A DNA stretch of 64,000 bases from Aegilops tauschii subsp. strangulata (taxonomy: Eukaryota; Streptophyta; Magnoliopsida; Poales; Poaceae): NCBI RefSeq assembly GCF_002575655.3, contig NC_053037.3:248157135-248221134 (forward strand). Direction: 5' to 3'. This document shows, piece by piece, positions 1 to 11,271 of the stretch (its first letter is position 1; the number at the start of each line of letters is the position of its first letter). Made by a program: the position numbers and the translations under genes. A model generated the notes under the pieces. The model was not told where the DNA came from. It did not search any database and saw only the letters and a list, made by a program, of their open reading frames with translations.

Positions 1-854
1 GTTACTAGGTATGTCAGTAAGGTAAATGTCTATAACATATGCAACAAGTGTACCTTTGCCCGAAGAAGCATTCCCGGCCTTCTTGCCATGCTCTGCAAGC
101 CACTTGCTACAGTTCCTCTTCCAGTGACCAGTCTCCTTGCAATGACAGCAAACGGTCCCTGAGTCCGGTGCAGACTTCGGTGTAGCGGCGGAGATTACCT
201 TCTCCGTGCCCTTTGCCTTAGCCTTTTTCTTGGACCAACTTTTCTTGAACTTGCCGGAGTTTGCACCATCAACACTTGATGCGTACCTTTCTTAATATCC
301 TGCTCTGCCACCTTTAGAATCCCATGCAATTCAGTGAGCTTCTTATCCATGTCATGCATATGATAGTTCAAGATGAACGTCCCATAGCTAGGCCGAAGAG
401 AACCCAGAACTGCATCGATAGCTAGCTCATCCAAGAGCGGGAATCCCAACCGATCCAAAGCTTGCACATATCTGATCATCTTGATCACATGCGGGCTCAG
501 TGGATCACCTTCCTTCAGCTTACCATCCATCAAGGATTGCCAGACGTCGAACCTTTCGGTCCTAGCCTGTACCTGAAACATGCTCTTGAGACTCTCGACC
601 ATATAGAAAGCCCCGACATCTTCGAAATGTTGATGCAAATTGGGCTCCATACAAGCCAGCATGAGGCAGCTGATCTCGTTTGACTCATCAATGAGTTTCT
701 GGTAGGCATTCCTGGTTGTGGCATTAGCAGTATCGGTAGGTTCATTTGGAAGTGGATCCTCTAGAACATGTTCCTCCTTATAGTGCTTGAGAACAATTCT
801 CAAATTTCTATACCAGGTGGTAAAGTTTGTTCCATTAAGTTTATCATTTTCCAA
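1..854 (-). pseudogene. Copia-type gag, N-terminal part, frameshifted, runs off window
   Basis: Gag of a Ty1/Copia retrotransposon, the RNA-binding structural protein of the particle. The frame opens with MENDKLNGTNFTTWYRNLRI, the usual start of the UBN2/Retrotran_gag_2 family, and holds its conserved features (SLMDGKLKEGDPLSPHVIKM, then LGSLRPSYGTFILNYHMHD). About 200 codons on, near 245-265, a 1-nt shift is needed. In the new frame follow a Lys-rich linker and a CCHC zinc knuckle (C-x2-C-x4-H-x4-C, around 120-160). The first 60 bases continue the protein and leave the window, so protease, integrase and RT would lie to the left. Start is the ATG at 852-854. A PBS and LTR lie upstream at 2091-2312, so the orientation is consistent. 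The family call is firm; the gene is non-functional as it stands. Confidence 0.85.
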
Positions 855-2090
855 GATTGATTTTCAATGCAAAGTTGGGTTGAGCAGGTGGTGCCATTGA
901 TCTACAACAGAAAAATATGCAATCACTAAGCAATGTGTTTATGTAGAGTAATTCAAGCCTTAAACAGAAATACTCCCACTGAAGTCGGCATCCCTCTGCA
1001 AACTCTCAGTGATTCAGGATCCAACTAGCGCATGCGACTAGTGAGCTTTAGCATCACTGCTAGCCAACATACCTATCCGGTAAGCAACTCCTTGCTAATC
1101 GTATCTGTAAACAACTCCTATCGGTCGGGAAGGTATCTCATACCCTGGCCCCCAACCTTCTTTCGACAATGCCCAAAACCGTTTTGATAGCCTTGTCAAG
1201 ATAACCTGAGGCAGTGCATGTCCATGTCTGACACGAACCCTTCAGTTCAAGGACACCTAGCAGCACCCCAATGTTATGAGCCCACCACTAGACATACTTG
1301 ACATGCGAAGGTGCAACATCGAGGATAACAAATTGCTTGATATTAATGAGGGATCATTCTATCATTTTAACATGCATAGAAAGAAGAAGCATAACAATCA
1401 CAAATAAACATATATTGTGAAATAGTATGGCTCCTTCATGATGTTCTTCCAGGTTGGCTCCGACTCCAATGACCATCTAGGAACTCCATCTTGTTCGTCA
1501 CGCCGGCACGCCAAGCCACCAACCTGATCTCTATTATACAACTACTACAACTAGTAATGAATTTTACATAGAGTCACAAGTCGACCCACAGGTCGTTATA
1601 CATTATAATGACGCTCTTTGGCTCCTGTCGGCTAACAAACATGACGCGCAGGCCATGTATAAATTACACACATGCATGACATACACACGAATGATACTAT
1701 TCACATCAAACCCTGCAAAATAAAGTTATGCATAGAATCGCATTCTGCCGGTTTGAGTGATCATGTACGAAATACAAGGCCTACACACAGATCGCATCTG
1801 CACTCCGTTCACGCCGAATTTTCCGATCTGACCGATCTCATTGATCGTCGTGAATCTGATTCGGATTTACGTTTCACTGTTAACCCCGATGGCGGATACC
1901 GATTGGCAGGGGTAGGTTGTGTCATGACCTCATTGATTTTGATCATCAGAAAACATAGCCACATGGATCTCATGTGCAGTTGATCTCATCAACCGTGCAC
2001 ATAGCCGATCTCATAAAAGACGACAGATCCCATCTGCCGCCTCCACATATCTAATATGCATATGATCTGAATCCAAATCCTATAGCAAAG
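855..2090 (-). other. Leader of the Copia element
   Basis: About 1.2 kb between primer-binding site and gag start. No reading frame resembling a known protein was seen on either strand. This is the expected place for the untranslated leader. Confidence 0.6.
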
Positions 2091-2102
2091 GCTCTGATAC
2101 CA
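2091..2102 (-). other. Primer-binding site, initiator tRNA-Met type
   Basis: On the minus strand the bases read TGGTATCAGAGC, the standard complement of the 3' end of plant initiator tRNA-Met. It lies one base after the LTR end (CCCAACA at 2104-2110 read on the minus strand). It fixes the orientation of the Copia element and one LTR border. Confidence 0.92.
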
Positions 2103-2103
2103 C

Positions 2104-2312
2104 TGTTGGGTTCTATGGTAGGGTGCGTCGACTTCAAATTAAAATTTTCCTATGCGCAGCACAACCAAGATCATGCTACGGGAGATGGATCACACATCAT
2201 TACCACTAGAAGCGCAGTGCCGTGCAACGGAAGTAGAGTTGGGGCAGCGTGTCTCCCGAGTCGTCTCCTCCTCATCCAATCTCCCTCAAACAGCTGGTCA
2301 CCCGAAACATAC
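2104..2312 (-). repeat. Partial 5' LTR of the Copia element
   Basis: The LTR 3' end is defined by the terminal CA next to the PBS. About 209 bp remain; then an unrelated sequence with its own LTR-like start (TGTCGG at 2313) takes over, so the upstream part of the LTR is displaced or deleted. I found no target duplication for that junction. Confidence 0.7.
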
Positions 2313-3476
2313 TGTCGGATTTCGGGCTTCGCAGACCCTTGAGAGGTTTGAACTCTGGGGTGTGTGCGAAGAACTCGTCCTCCCCAGTCTGCCAACTTGC
2401 TAATCTCATGGCCTAGCTCGACGAACTGAATGGAAAAGAGACACAGTAGTTTACCCAGGTTCGGTCCACCTTGTGGTGTAATACCCTACTCCTGCTTTGT
2501 GGTGGATTGGCCTCGAGGGGTTGAGGATGAACTAGTACAGTGGCAAACAACCTCCGGAGGAGAGGTGTTCTTGGGCTCGTGTGAGCTGGTGGCTGAGAGG
2601 ATGATCTGAATGATCCGTCCCCTACTATGGTGGTGGCTAGTCCTATTTGTAGTGGCCTTGGTCCTCTTCCCAAATGAAGGCGGGAAGGGATCCCACAATG
2701 GCCAAATTTGAAGGGGGACAATTAGTACATGCTATCCTAACAAAAGTAGTCTTCGCCTGCAAAAGCCTCTGGTTGTGACGCTGTGGTGGGCTCGACGATG
2801 ACCTTCGTCCTGCTGTCCTGGCGGTCTTGGTCTTGTTGCACCGGAATGGAAACCTTTGGGTGATTCCTTGAGACTCCGGGCCTGCGCTTGCCTCCTTAGC
2901 ACCAAAGAGGAACTGGTACACTGCGCCCGCTGGCGCCCGCCTGACCTTGGTCGTCATGGCTCACGTCATCTGGACCTTGCGAGGTGAGCCTTGCATAGAA
3001 ATCTCCGCTCCTCGGGAGCCAGCCTGGGGAGGCCGCCCCTCGTGGAGGTCTTGGTGTCGTCTGCCTCGCGAGGGTCTTGAGTTGTTGATGCTGAAGCTGG
3101 GCCGTAGCAGGCCGTTGATGGAGCCACGTCATGGGCCGCAGGCAAGCAAGTCTGGGTACCCCCGTTCCCAGAACACCAACAGTAGCCCCGGGCCTGAGGC
3201 GCACGCGAACTTGGCTTCGAGGCGAGGCCAAAGGGCAAGTGCGGAGCGCCGTGGGCCCCAATCGCCTGTGGCCTTTGTTGACATGTGGCGCTTGATGGGA
3301 CGTGGGCGCCCCCACTTCCCCATGCAGACTTGATATCCGCCAGGTGCGGCGGCCGTCCGTTGCCATCTCAGCTCCATCTTTATTGCTTGCCGTGCTCGCC
3401 CTTGACTCCTCCATCTTCATGAGAAGGCGCGCCTTTTCTCCCAGATTCATTGCCGGCGCCGGGCTCTCTTGCCGCC
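2313..3476 (+). repeat. Gypsy-type LTR and leader sequence
   Basis: The stretch starts with TGTCGGATTTCGGGC, a start typical of grass gypsy LTRs, and includes the stretch around 2440-2640 common in such LTRs (CCCAGGTTCGGTCCACC and onward). It is GC-rich, so several spurious frames exist on both strands. I could not locate a clear CA terminus with a PBS, so LTR and leader are not separated. It leads directly into a Transposase_28-type gene, as expected for this class. Confidence 0.6.
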
Positions 3477-4911
3477 ATGGCTCCGCGGGCGAAGAAGAAG
3501 AGGGGGAAATCTTGCGCCCCGGCTGAATCTCAGCCGGTCCTGGAGCCTGCTCTTGAGCAGTCATCGGTGGTTAATCAAGAAGGGTTGGCCAAGGTTCGCT
3601 CGGCCCACGCCGCCGATTCCAAGGAGTGGAAGGCGATGGTGGCTTGGCCCGCTTCCCGGACCATGATCGACATGGAAGCCACCGAGATTCCCATCCATCT
3701 TCACACCCTCCTGGCTGGCGTGATCCCCCTTTCTCCGATTTCTTCAACGCCATACTCCCGCATTACCAAGTCCAGGCGCTGCATCTGGATCCCCATCCAT
3801 TATCCTCCTCGCCGTCTTTGCTTTCCTTTGCGAGGCTATGGTGGGCATCGCCCCTTCCGTAGCCCTGTTTCGCCATTTCTTCTCGCTCCATCTGGTCGAC
3901 GCCCGCCAGCACTCGGGGTGCGTGGCCTTCCAGGTCGTAGCGGCGAAGGCTGGCTCGTGCATCGACTTCGAGATCTCGCCGGATGTGAGGGGGTTCCGGA
4001 AGCGGTGGGTGTATGTGGACGCCGGCGGGCTCAACTCCTTGCTTCTGTTTCCACGGGTGCCAACCGTACCCAGCTCCGGCTGGGGGCACACGAAGCTCAT
4101 CGACCATCGGCTTGCTCATGTTTGGCGTTGGCTAACCAGGTTGAAGAAGCTCGGGGTGATGGCGCCAATGGTGGTGGAGTTCATTCAGTGTCGCATCGCT
4201 CCGCTTAAGCGTCATTCTTGACAAATGTGGGCCTTCACCGGCAGCAGGGACCCCATGAGGCTCAAGGTGCCTGCGCTTCCTTCCGAGATGCTGCGCACGG
4301 TGCTCGAGCTTCTGACGGGTGACCCAGCGCTAGCCACGCCTCCGAAGGAGGGCTGCCTCCTGTACCAATGCTCGAACAAGGAGGACTTCGTGAGGCAGAT
4401 GTCCCTTTTTGATGAGTGGGGGCTGCGCCCGGCGGGCCTTGAAGGGCCTCGCGAGAATCCCTTCTTCGTGGCTCCTTTGCTTGCTGAACCTGCGGCGCGT
4501 GCCCCAGATGTGGATGCAGGGGGGCGCACGCTGCCGGGTACCGCTGGGAAAACTTCTGGGGAACTAGCGTCAACAGGTGCTCCCGAGGCAGCTGCCCCCG
4601 AGGCTCTAGCGGGGGCCCCTGAGGTGACCACTGGAGAGCTAGCACAACCCGACGTCCTTGAGGTGACAGCCCCCGAAGCTCAGGTGAGCAGTCCTACGGT
4701 GGTGGCTGGTGAGTGGGCACAGCCTGGCACTCCTGAGGCCGCCGCCCCAGGAGCCCCGCCGAGTGCCCTAGATGCTGACGGCCACGCCCCGGGCCTCGGC
4801 CAGCTTCGCCTGAACGTCGAAGCGCTCCGCAAGAGGAAAGGGTCTCCGAGCTGCAGTGGTGACGCCTACCGGCCGCTGAAGCAGAGGAACTACATAGCCA
4901 TAGACGAGTAA
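3477..4911 (+). pseudogene. Transposase_28 (putative gypsy-type transposon) protein, broken
   Basis: Relic of the plant protein family known as putative gypsy-type transposon protein (Pfam Transposase_28, recalled from memory), carried in the 5' part of some grass gypsy elements; its role is unknown. It starts at MAPRAKKKRG (3477). The family block FFNAILPHYQVQALHLDPH lies in a second frame around 3735-3795, and VGIAPSVALFRHFFSLHLVD in a third from 3838. The third frame runs through SSGWGHTKLIDHR to an in-frame TGA at 4219-4221 and continues after it (MWAFTGSRDPMRLKVPALPS) into an Ala/Pro/Glu-rich tail ending at 4911. So at least two frameshifts and one stop are present. The tail ends at a good splice donor (GAGTAAGTACC), so more exons may have existed. 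No pol domains follow before the next remnant at 5030. Confidence 0.75.
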
Positions 4912-5029
4912 GTACCTTTTCTTCGAGATTTCCTGTGTGTCGCGTCCTTCCCTGACAATGGCTCCTCAGGATCCCCTCGGTTGCGGTGGCGAAATCTCCT
5001 GAGAAGCGGCCCCCACCAGTGCTTAAGGG

Positions 5030-5690
5030 CTATATTTATAGGGAAAAGAGAGGGGATTTCGTCCACCCTTGGCAAGGTGGGACTAAAACACCTCCTAAGT
5101 CATTTCCCCCACAAAACGGACTCTAAAAAATAGATTACATGGGCCTGGCCCAAAATAAGGTAGCACAACACCAATAATAAGCCATGGGCGAAATTTATGA
5201 AAGGCCATCTTGTATATTTCGTCCATCTTCTCGTATGTCATCATGGTGGCTTCAAAGTCCGGAAATCTCCACTTGAACCTCTATTCTTGTTCTCTTGGCA
5301 TGCACCTTCATCTTCGTGCATGACGATGCTCCAATGTTCATACTTCTTGTCCGTGCTAAGCCCTTCAATTGCAAGCAACACAAATGTATCTAAGTTAGCC
5401 ATCATCATATTCTCATGAACACTATAAACATTACCAAGAAACAAAAGTACCTGATAATTTAATTGGCGTATGCGAGCTCTAGCAATTATTCCAAGAGGTA
5501 AAACAACAGGGGATATGGGTATAACTGTGGTAGCCATGTCCTCATCATATCTGTTGCCTCTTCTTGATTTCAATTTTTTCTCTAGTGTCAACATAGAACA
5601 ACAAGAGTGTAGTGTTAAATTTTGGAATTTTTCGGGGTTTGTTTGGACATTTTTATACATTAATTGAGTTTTCAATTCTTTTATGTGCAT
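5030..5690 (-). mobile_element. Truncated gypsy LTR with preceding pol tail
   Basis: Read on the minus strand this is the end of a polyprotein running into the start of an LTR (TGATGAGGAC, first base at 5547). The translated LTR part has the family signature ARIRQLNYQVLLFLGN and ends FRTLKPP. It is a diverged relative of the solo LTRs at 16135, 23474 and 39579. The downstream half of the LTR is missing: similarity stops near 5030 at the boundary with the preceding element, so this is an internal-end plus half-LTR relic. Confidence 0.75.
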
Positions 5691-5731
5691 AATTCAAATT
5701 TGAACTACAGGCACATGCTCTAATGCATATA

Positions 5732-6390
5732 AATTGGTTGAAAATTCAAATATGTGTCCTTGGTTGCATGCTTAGGTCCCATGCAAGAAATGGGAATGAA
5801 TGCCAAACACCCTGCCACCGTCACTCGACCGCAAACATTGAGATACCTGGTTTTTAGATTCTAGTAAATCCAAAACTCATCTGAAATTTATGAAACTTGG
5901 CATGCTATAATGGAGCGACATCAACATGCCGTGGTAAATTTTTTGTACCATTTGGGGCAGGTTTGGGTATAAGCTTCTCACAAACCAGAGCTTCTGACAA
6001 CAATCCTAATGGTTTCGGTAGGGAACGTGCCACATTTGGGGACGAAACGATATCCGTTGCCTCTACCACCCTTCTGTGAGCTCACCCACGGACAGATATA
6101 TGGATAATAACATATAGAGCAATGCACCATCCTTCCATTTTCAAACCGTAAAGACTACAGGTGATGATTGGTTGAAAAATCAAAACTGTGTCCTTGGGTG
6201 CATGCTTAGGTCCCATGCAAGAAATGGGAATGAATTTCAAACACCAGGGCACCGTTGATTGCCGGCAAAACGTTGAGATACTTTGTTTTTAAATTCTAGT
6301 AAATCCATAACTTGTCTGAAATTCATGAAACTTGGCATGCTATCATGGAATTGCACCCGGCATGCTGTGGTATTTTTTGTGTCCATTTTG
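5732..6390. repeat. 224-bp sequence present twice (5732-5955 and 6167-6390)
   Basis: Both copies start ATTGGTTGAAAA, share GTGTCCTTGG, GCATGCTTAGGTCCCATGCA and GAAACTTGGCATGCTAT, and end near the GTGG(T)A...TTTTTTGT stretch. They are direct repeats with a period of about 435 bp and are clearly diverged. The spacer 5956-6166 shows no gene. It may be the internal repeat of a DNA transposon; I cannot name the family. Confidence 0.8.
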
Positions 6391-6874
6391 AGAGAAGGCG
6401 CGCTCGAATAAAAGCCAACAAAGGCATTTTGAAAAAATAGCTGCCACTTTAATATCTCAAACGTTTGTATAATTCAAATTGTGTGCGTTCACTTAACCAT
6501 TCACGTGACACCACGTGTCTTGGTTTTAATGGCTATAGGATGTGCCGTGCGGACAGCTGCTTGACTGAACGGGAGGCATGCGAGCGCAGTTCGGTGCGCA
6601 GGCTGACCGAGAGGCGTGAAAGCTGTCCTCCAATGCGCAGGCTCACCGGGAAGCGTGTGAGCTGTTCAACGCAGGATTTGTGCATCTCTTCAACGCAAAC
6701 AGTTCAGATTGAATACGATATCTCTTTAATGCAGCTAAAAATAGGACTATCTAATTTTTCAACTAAAATTCAGTAATTAAGCATAGATTTTCATTCATAG
6801 ATTAAGCACTCATTCTCACCGGAAGCGAGACAGCTTTAGACCGCTACCCTCCTCGCTCCCACTGGTCTGTATTA
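6391..6874. other. Upstream region of the F-box relic
   Basis: No coding similarity seen. It holds a GC-richer patch (about 6540-6670) with three similar segments around CGCAGGCTGACCGAGAGGCG and CGCAGGCTCACCGGGAAGCG. It probably contains the old promoter of the gene at 7055, but no motif decides this. Confidence 0.35.
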
Positions 6875-6908
6875 ATGGCGCACCCGAGCGGCCGCACCCC
6901 CCTCCTTG

Positions 6909-7046
6909 CCACACACACAATCCTCTCTCTCCGCCTGCATCCTCGACGCCGCTCTCAGTCCTCAAAGCCGGCACCCCCATCCTCGCGACACACACAATCC
7001 TCTCTCTCCGCCCGTATCCTCGACGCCGCTCTCAGTCCTCAAAGCC
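6909..7046 (+). repeat. 77-bp tandem duplication ahead of the F-box gene
   Basis: The segment with CACACAATCCTCTCTCTCCG, then CATCCTCGACGCCGCTCTCA and CAGTCCTCAAAGCC, occurs twice, ending at 6969 and at 7046 (period 77 bp) with a few substitutions. It lies in the 5' untranslated region or extreme N-terminus of the F-box relic, just before the ATG at 7055. Confidence 0.85.
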
Positions 7047-7054
7047 ATCAGTGT

Positions 7055-9015
7055 ATGAGGATGCCGCCAAAGCGCCCCATCGGAGGGAGTGGCGACGCCG
7101 GGGCTTCTGAAGCACCGGAGCATGGCGTGAATATGGAGACAGAGGTCTCCGTCGCCGCCGACGAGGTGGAGAACGAGGTTGCCAACAAGCAGAGGCGGGT
7201 CGAGAAAGAACCGCAAGCGACTCCAGCAGGCCTAGACTTCATCAGCAACCTCCCCGATGATATGTTGATAGTCATCATATCCCTCCTCCCAATCAAATAT
7301 GGGGTGAGGACAACCGCCCTATCCCGGCGGTGGCGCCCCTATGGCTCCTCACCCCCGTCGACCTCCTCGACGCCCACGAGCTCTGCCATGGCTATTGCAA
7401 AAGCTTGGATGCGTTCTCCCAGATCCTCGGCAGTCACCATGGCCCAATCAGAGGCCTTGTCACGGGCAAGTTCCGTTCCAATGGCAAGGACCGAGCCAAG
7501 CTTGACGAGTAGTTCTGATCCCCCGCCATAGATCAGCTCGAGGAGCTCAGTTTTAATGATGGGCATATGCGCTCGCTGCCAACGTCTGCGCTCCGCTTCG
7601 CGCCCACATTGCGCCTCGCCAAGTTCATGAACTGCCATTTCCACCCCCTAATGACACGCCCGCTCTTTTTCTACCACGACTGAAGCACCTCGAGCTCGTC
7701 GCCGTCTGCATCCCAAAGGATGACATGGAGCGCCTGCTCTGTTGCTGTACTGCACTTGAGTTCCTTCGTCTTCAGGCGATGAACTGGTCGAGTACCTTCC
7801 ACATCACCTCCAGGACTCTCTGGACCATTTATGTGTGTTGCTGGTGCTGCAACGAGATAACACAAGAGGTGGACCACAATATGGTCATTGAGGACACACC
7901 TTCACTTGAGAGATTACTTGTCGTTGATCAACAAGGTCCAAGAAGAATCAATGTCATTTCTGCGCCGAAACTAACATCGTTAGGCTACTCGTCTGTCAAA
8001 TACTACTACTTTCAGGTACAACAGTCGCCTTACACCTCTCCTTCTTGATATCAACATTATTTCTAGTTTTGAAGATGTATGTTCGTCTGTCATCCAGCAA
8101 AGCTTCACCCAGATTCTGGGCACAGTGAAGGTCTTGTCACTAGAATCTGTTGGCCCCAACCTGGACCAAGTTGTTAGGTGCCTGAGATGCTTTCCGTGCC
8201 TGAAGAAGCTGTATATCGAGGTGATGTTCCTTTCCTGTTAAATGTTAACCATAAGGGAGTTCAATTTTTTGCACCTTTTCCCAAGTTTATAATGATAATG
8301 TACAACGATTTCTGAAGGAATTTTGGAGGATTTTAGGACATACACCCCCACCCCATATTGGTTGCTTGATTCATATGGTTACAATCCATAAGCATTTCTC
8401 CTTTGGATTCATCTGTACTAGTTTTCTTAGGGAATTTTCATCCAATCCAACCTCTTGTGAAGAAGGCTACATGTTTCTACATTGTAATCAAATGCACATG
8501 TTAATCTTGTTAGACCGAAGATGGCACGTTGGTGCATTTTACAAATCCTGCAAACCAAATAGGCGTGTAGTAGTGTTCAAAACTGCATGTAGGCACTAAC
8601 ACGTTCTCTTCTTTTGCAGATAATAATAGGCCCGGAGGTGGATAATGTTTATAACGGCAATCACATCGAATTCCTAGATCTGCATCTCTTAGATATTACT
8701 TTGAACTCCTACCGAGGGACCTTACCGGAGATTACACTCGCCAGGTTCTTTCTTGCCAGAGCAAGGGTGCTGAGGGTACTGATGTTGAACATGCATTTAA
8801 TTAGGAAAGATGAATGGTATGTTGATCAGAGCCGGCAGGTACTGCAGAATGCAAGAGGCTCCAAAAAAGCTAAACTTCATATTGGAAGGGCATATGACAG
8901 AGCAATTGGAAGTCATTGTGTCAAACCCATACATGACTTGTCAGCGGCTGATCTCTTTGCAGAAATGATGAGGTTTGCAATGTTTGAATTTGGGCATTGT
9001 AGTCTTCGAATTTGA
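7055..9015 (+). pseudogene. F-box / LRR / FBD-type protein gene, degenerate, one intron
   Basis: Relic of a plant F-box protein, the substrate-recognition subunit of an SCF ubiquitin ligase. From ATG 7055 (MRMPPKRP) a charged N-terminus leads to the F-box [20 protein letters not shown], then [11 protein letters not shown] missing base near 7335 shifts the frame ([15 protein letters not shown] continues). TAG at 7510-7512 and TGA at 7516-7518 stop it, and further shifts occur near 7655 and 8020. Leucine-rich stretches follow (LPRLKHLELVAVCIPK, CTALEFLRLQAMNW). A phase-0 intron fits 8221-8619 (GAG|GTGATG ... TTTTGCAG|ATA). The last exon holds an FBD-like block ending at TGA 9015. The domain order is that of grass F-box/FBD genes. 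With at least five lesions it cannot make the protein. Confidence 0.82.
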
Positions 9016-9719
9016 ACCTTGCAATATTTATGGTATTTGTTATATAACGTAATTGGATGTTTAATTTGGTATTGCAATCATGTCACGTAATTTGTTATAT
9101 GTTGTTCTTCTGTACACAGAGCATAGATGTTCTACACACAGAGCATATCACATCGCACACGGACCGCACTAGGTAACCCGTCAGCGATGAATTCATCAAT
9201 CGCAAACGGTTATATACCAGCAAGCGTTTGCCCACAGTTTGTCTTATTTGCCACGTATCACTGTACCGGCCTCTGCTCGCGTCCCTTGGCAAGCTCTGCT
9301 TGCCGTTAGGCGCCGTGGCATGCTCTGCTTGCGTCCGTCGGCGCACTCGGCTTGTGGACAACTTTTCCTTGCGTGTTCAACTGCTATATGCATATATATG
9401 GTTGCTAGCCGTTGAGGCGACCGCGGAGCGTTCTGCCCGCGTCCCTCTGCGTGCTCTACCAGCGGTTGGGCCTGCGCACGATCATGCTGGGGGCCCCATA
9501 TGCATGCGGTTGCGTCGGGCGCGTCGCCACGCGATGCAGTTACGTGCGGCACGATGTAGTTATGCGCTGCAAATTAGAACTGCCATCAGGGAGTGCCGAT
9601 ATTCTAGGCTATCCGGCTTCCCCTTTAATTCCCGTGGCCATTATAACCTTAGTCTCTTCAACCTTTCGATCGCGCCCCACAACACAACAAGCACACCCAC
9701 GACGACACATAGAGAGGGG
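9016..9719. other. Intergenic stretch with CACTA-like motifs and a possible promoter
   Basis: Bases 9048-9120 resemble 37168-37260, the 3' flank of the exonuclease-like relic. Around 9150-9240 are short motifs (TCGCACACGG, ATCGCAAACGGTTATA) of the kind seen in the CACTA terminus at 37141-37772. The rest is GC-rich; CCATTATAACC near 9640 and a CA-rich stretch before ATG 9720 would suit a promoter and 5' leader. No gene seen. Confidence 0.45.
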
Positions 9720-10271
9720 ATGTCTAGCGGCGCTCTAATGGAGTTCGGCGAGCATAAAGTGGAGACCCACGCGAGGAGACGGATCTCTCGGTGGTGTACA
9801 CCATCGGCCCGGCCGTGGTGGATGACTACATCAACACCATTGACCAGTTGCTTGCTCGAGACAAGTACAAGGTGGTCGGCATCAACCTCCAGTACACCGC
9901 GGTCGTCCCAACATAGATTAGAAGGTTGCTGTCGCCAAGTTGTGCGTGCGCCATCATGTCCTCATCTACCACTATTGCATGGCCACACAGCCTTCCGACC
10001 GTTTCGCCAGGTTTGTCAACACCACCGACTACAATTTCGCTACGGTGGAAACCACCGGCAATGTAAAAGCGCTCATGCTTATGGGCTTGGCCCGCGAGAA
10101 CCTTGTCGAAATCCATGAGCACTACAGGGTCTGGGGCAGCACGAAGAAGGACTCCCCGTTTGAACTCACCTCGGCCATCATCGACCCATACTACAAAAAG
10201 ATGAAGCACGATGCGAACAGAATACGTCCCGTATCCTGGCACCGGGCCTGGATGCGGCAACTGGATGAACC
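9720..10271 (+). pseudogene. 3'-5' exonuclease-like (RNase H-fold) gene, 5' part
   Basis: Matches from memory the plant 3'-5' exonuclease-like family (DEDD, RNase H fold), proteins of about 200-250 residues that trim nucleic acid ends. It begins MSSGALMEFGEHKVETHA at ATG 9720. A 1-nt loss near 9773 shifts into VVYTIGPAVVDDYINTIDQL and KYKVVGINLQYTAVVPT. A TAG near 9915 and another shift precede CVRHHVLIYHY. The frame then runs open through SAIIDPYYKKMKHD to the border at 10271. Motif I is normally D-x-E in this family; here it is N-L-Q (GINLQY). The 3' part resumes at 37003. Element A inserted inside the codon series for QLDEP, duplicating GAACC (10267-10271 and 36998-37002); removing A and one copy restores the frame. 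Whether the gene was already dead before A inserted is not decidable here. Confidence 0.65.
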
Positions 10272-11271
10272 TGATGTAGGGTAGAACCCTAGGGACCCGT
10301 CTTTCACGAAATGGAGGGATCCTACGAAGAACACGAAGAACACGAGGGAAAACGCAAGAGAAATCACTCAACCAACAAGATTCGGTCACACATATGCTAG
10401 ATCTTCGGAACACAAGGAGATACATGATCCACAATCAACAAGGGACGATACATAGGGTAACCGGTTCTTCTCCGTGAGGAGGTCTTGAGTTATTCCCATT
10501 AGGAGTCTTGAATCCAAGTGGATCTTCTCCGTAGAGGCACGGTCGCTCTCGGAGGAGCAGAACCGGATGGATGAGCAAGGCTCTATCTCACAAATGAGCT
10601 AACACTTTGCTAACCCTAACTAGTAGGAGGAGGAGGTCTATTTATAGGCTTAGTGCAAACGGGGGCGAAGGGAAGGGGTATATGGGCCTCGAGCCCAAAA
10701 ACTATGCGCAGACAGGTACCGGACGTCCGCTGGGGTACCGGTCGTCTGGTGGCTCGTGGGCGTCCGGACATCCGGTAGTCGCCGGACTTCCGCTAGTTTC
10801 GTTCTGTGAAGGTGGCACCGGACGTCCGCTAATTTTCTCTCCGTGGTGATGGTGTCGGTCGTTCGGTGGAGGCCGGTCGTCCGGTGAAGGCCGGACGTCC
10901 GCTCGCTGTAACTTGCGCTGGCTGGGACTTGGGTATGCTGGGGCTTCAGGTGTCGGTCGTCCGGTGGAGGCCGGACGTCCGGTGGCTGTAGCTTCAATGG
11001 CACCTCTTCTGCTTGTCCCTCATACTTGGTATCCTCGCCGTCTTGTCTGTTGGATGTAGCTGCTCCGTGGTCTTCCTCCAAGTACCTGATCACACATAGT
11101 GTTTCCGTTTGAGGTAGTAGCCATGTCTCATGTGTAGAAAGTGGTATTTCGGAGAGGAGCGAGTTCACCTTATCCTCGATAGCCTTTGCTCGGGCTCTTG
11201 TCATTGGTCCAAGTGGTGTCATGGGGGATGTCGATACGTCCATGGGGATGATTGTGGGATGCTCCGCATCA
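10272..11271 (-). repeat. 3' LTR of element A (1000 bp)
   Basis: Bounded by the polypurine tract (TTGGGAAAGATCC read backwards at 11283-11295, with a long G run) on the inner side and the GAACC duplication outside. The U3 start codes for the tail of the polyprotein (PMTRARAKAIEDKVNSLLSE). It then holds about ten imperfect copies of CCGGACGTCCGG or CCGGTCGTCCGG (about 10725-10985) before a TATTTATAGG box near 10640. Confidence 0.92.

Noticed and set aside
2896..3564. 222-codon minus-strand frame and overlapping plus-strand frames
   Set aside because: GC-rich LTR/leader of the gypsy-type sequence; no domain and the opposite strand to the Transposase_28 gene.
6465..6776. 103-codon frame upstream of the F-box relic
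   Set aside because: Contains a short internal repeat (RLTERR-like) and no domain; probably chance in a GC-rich patch.
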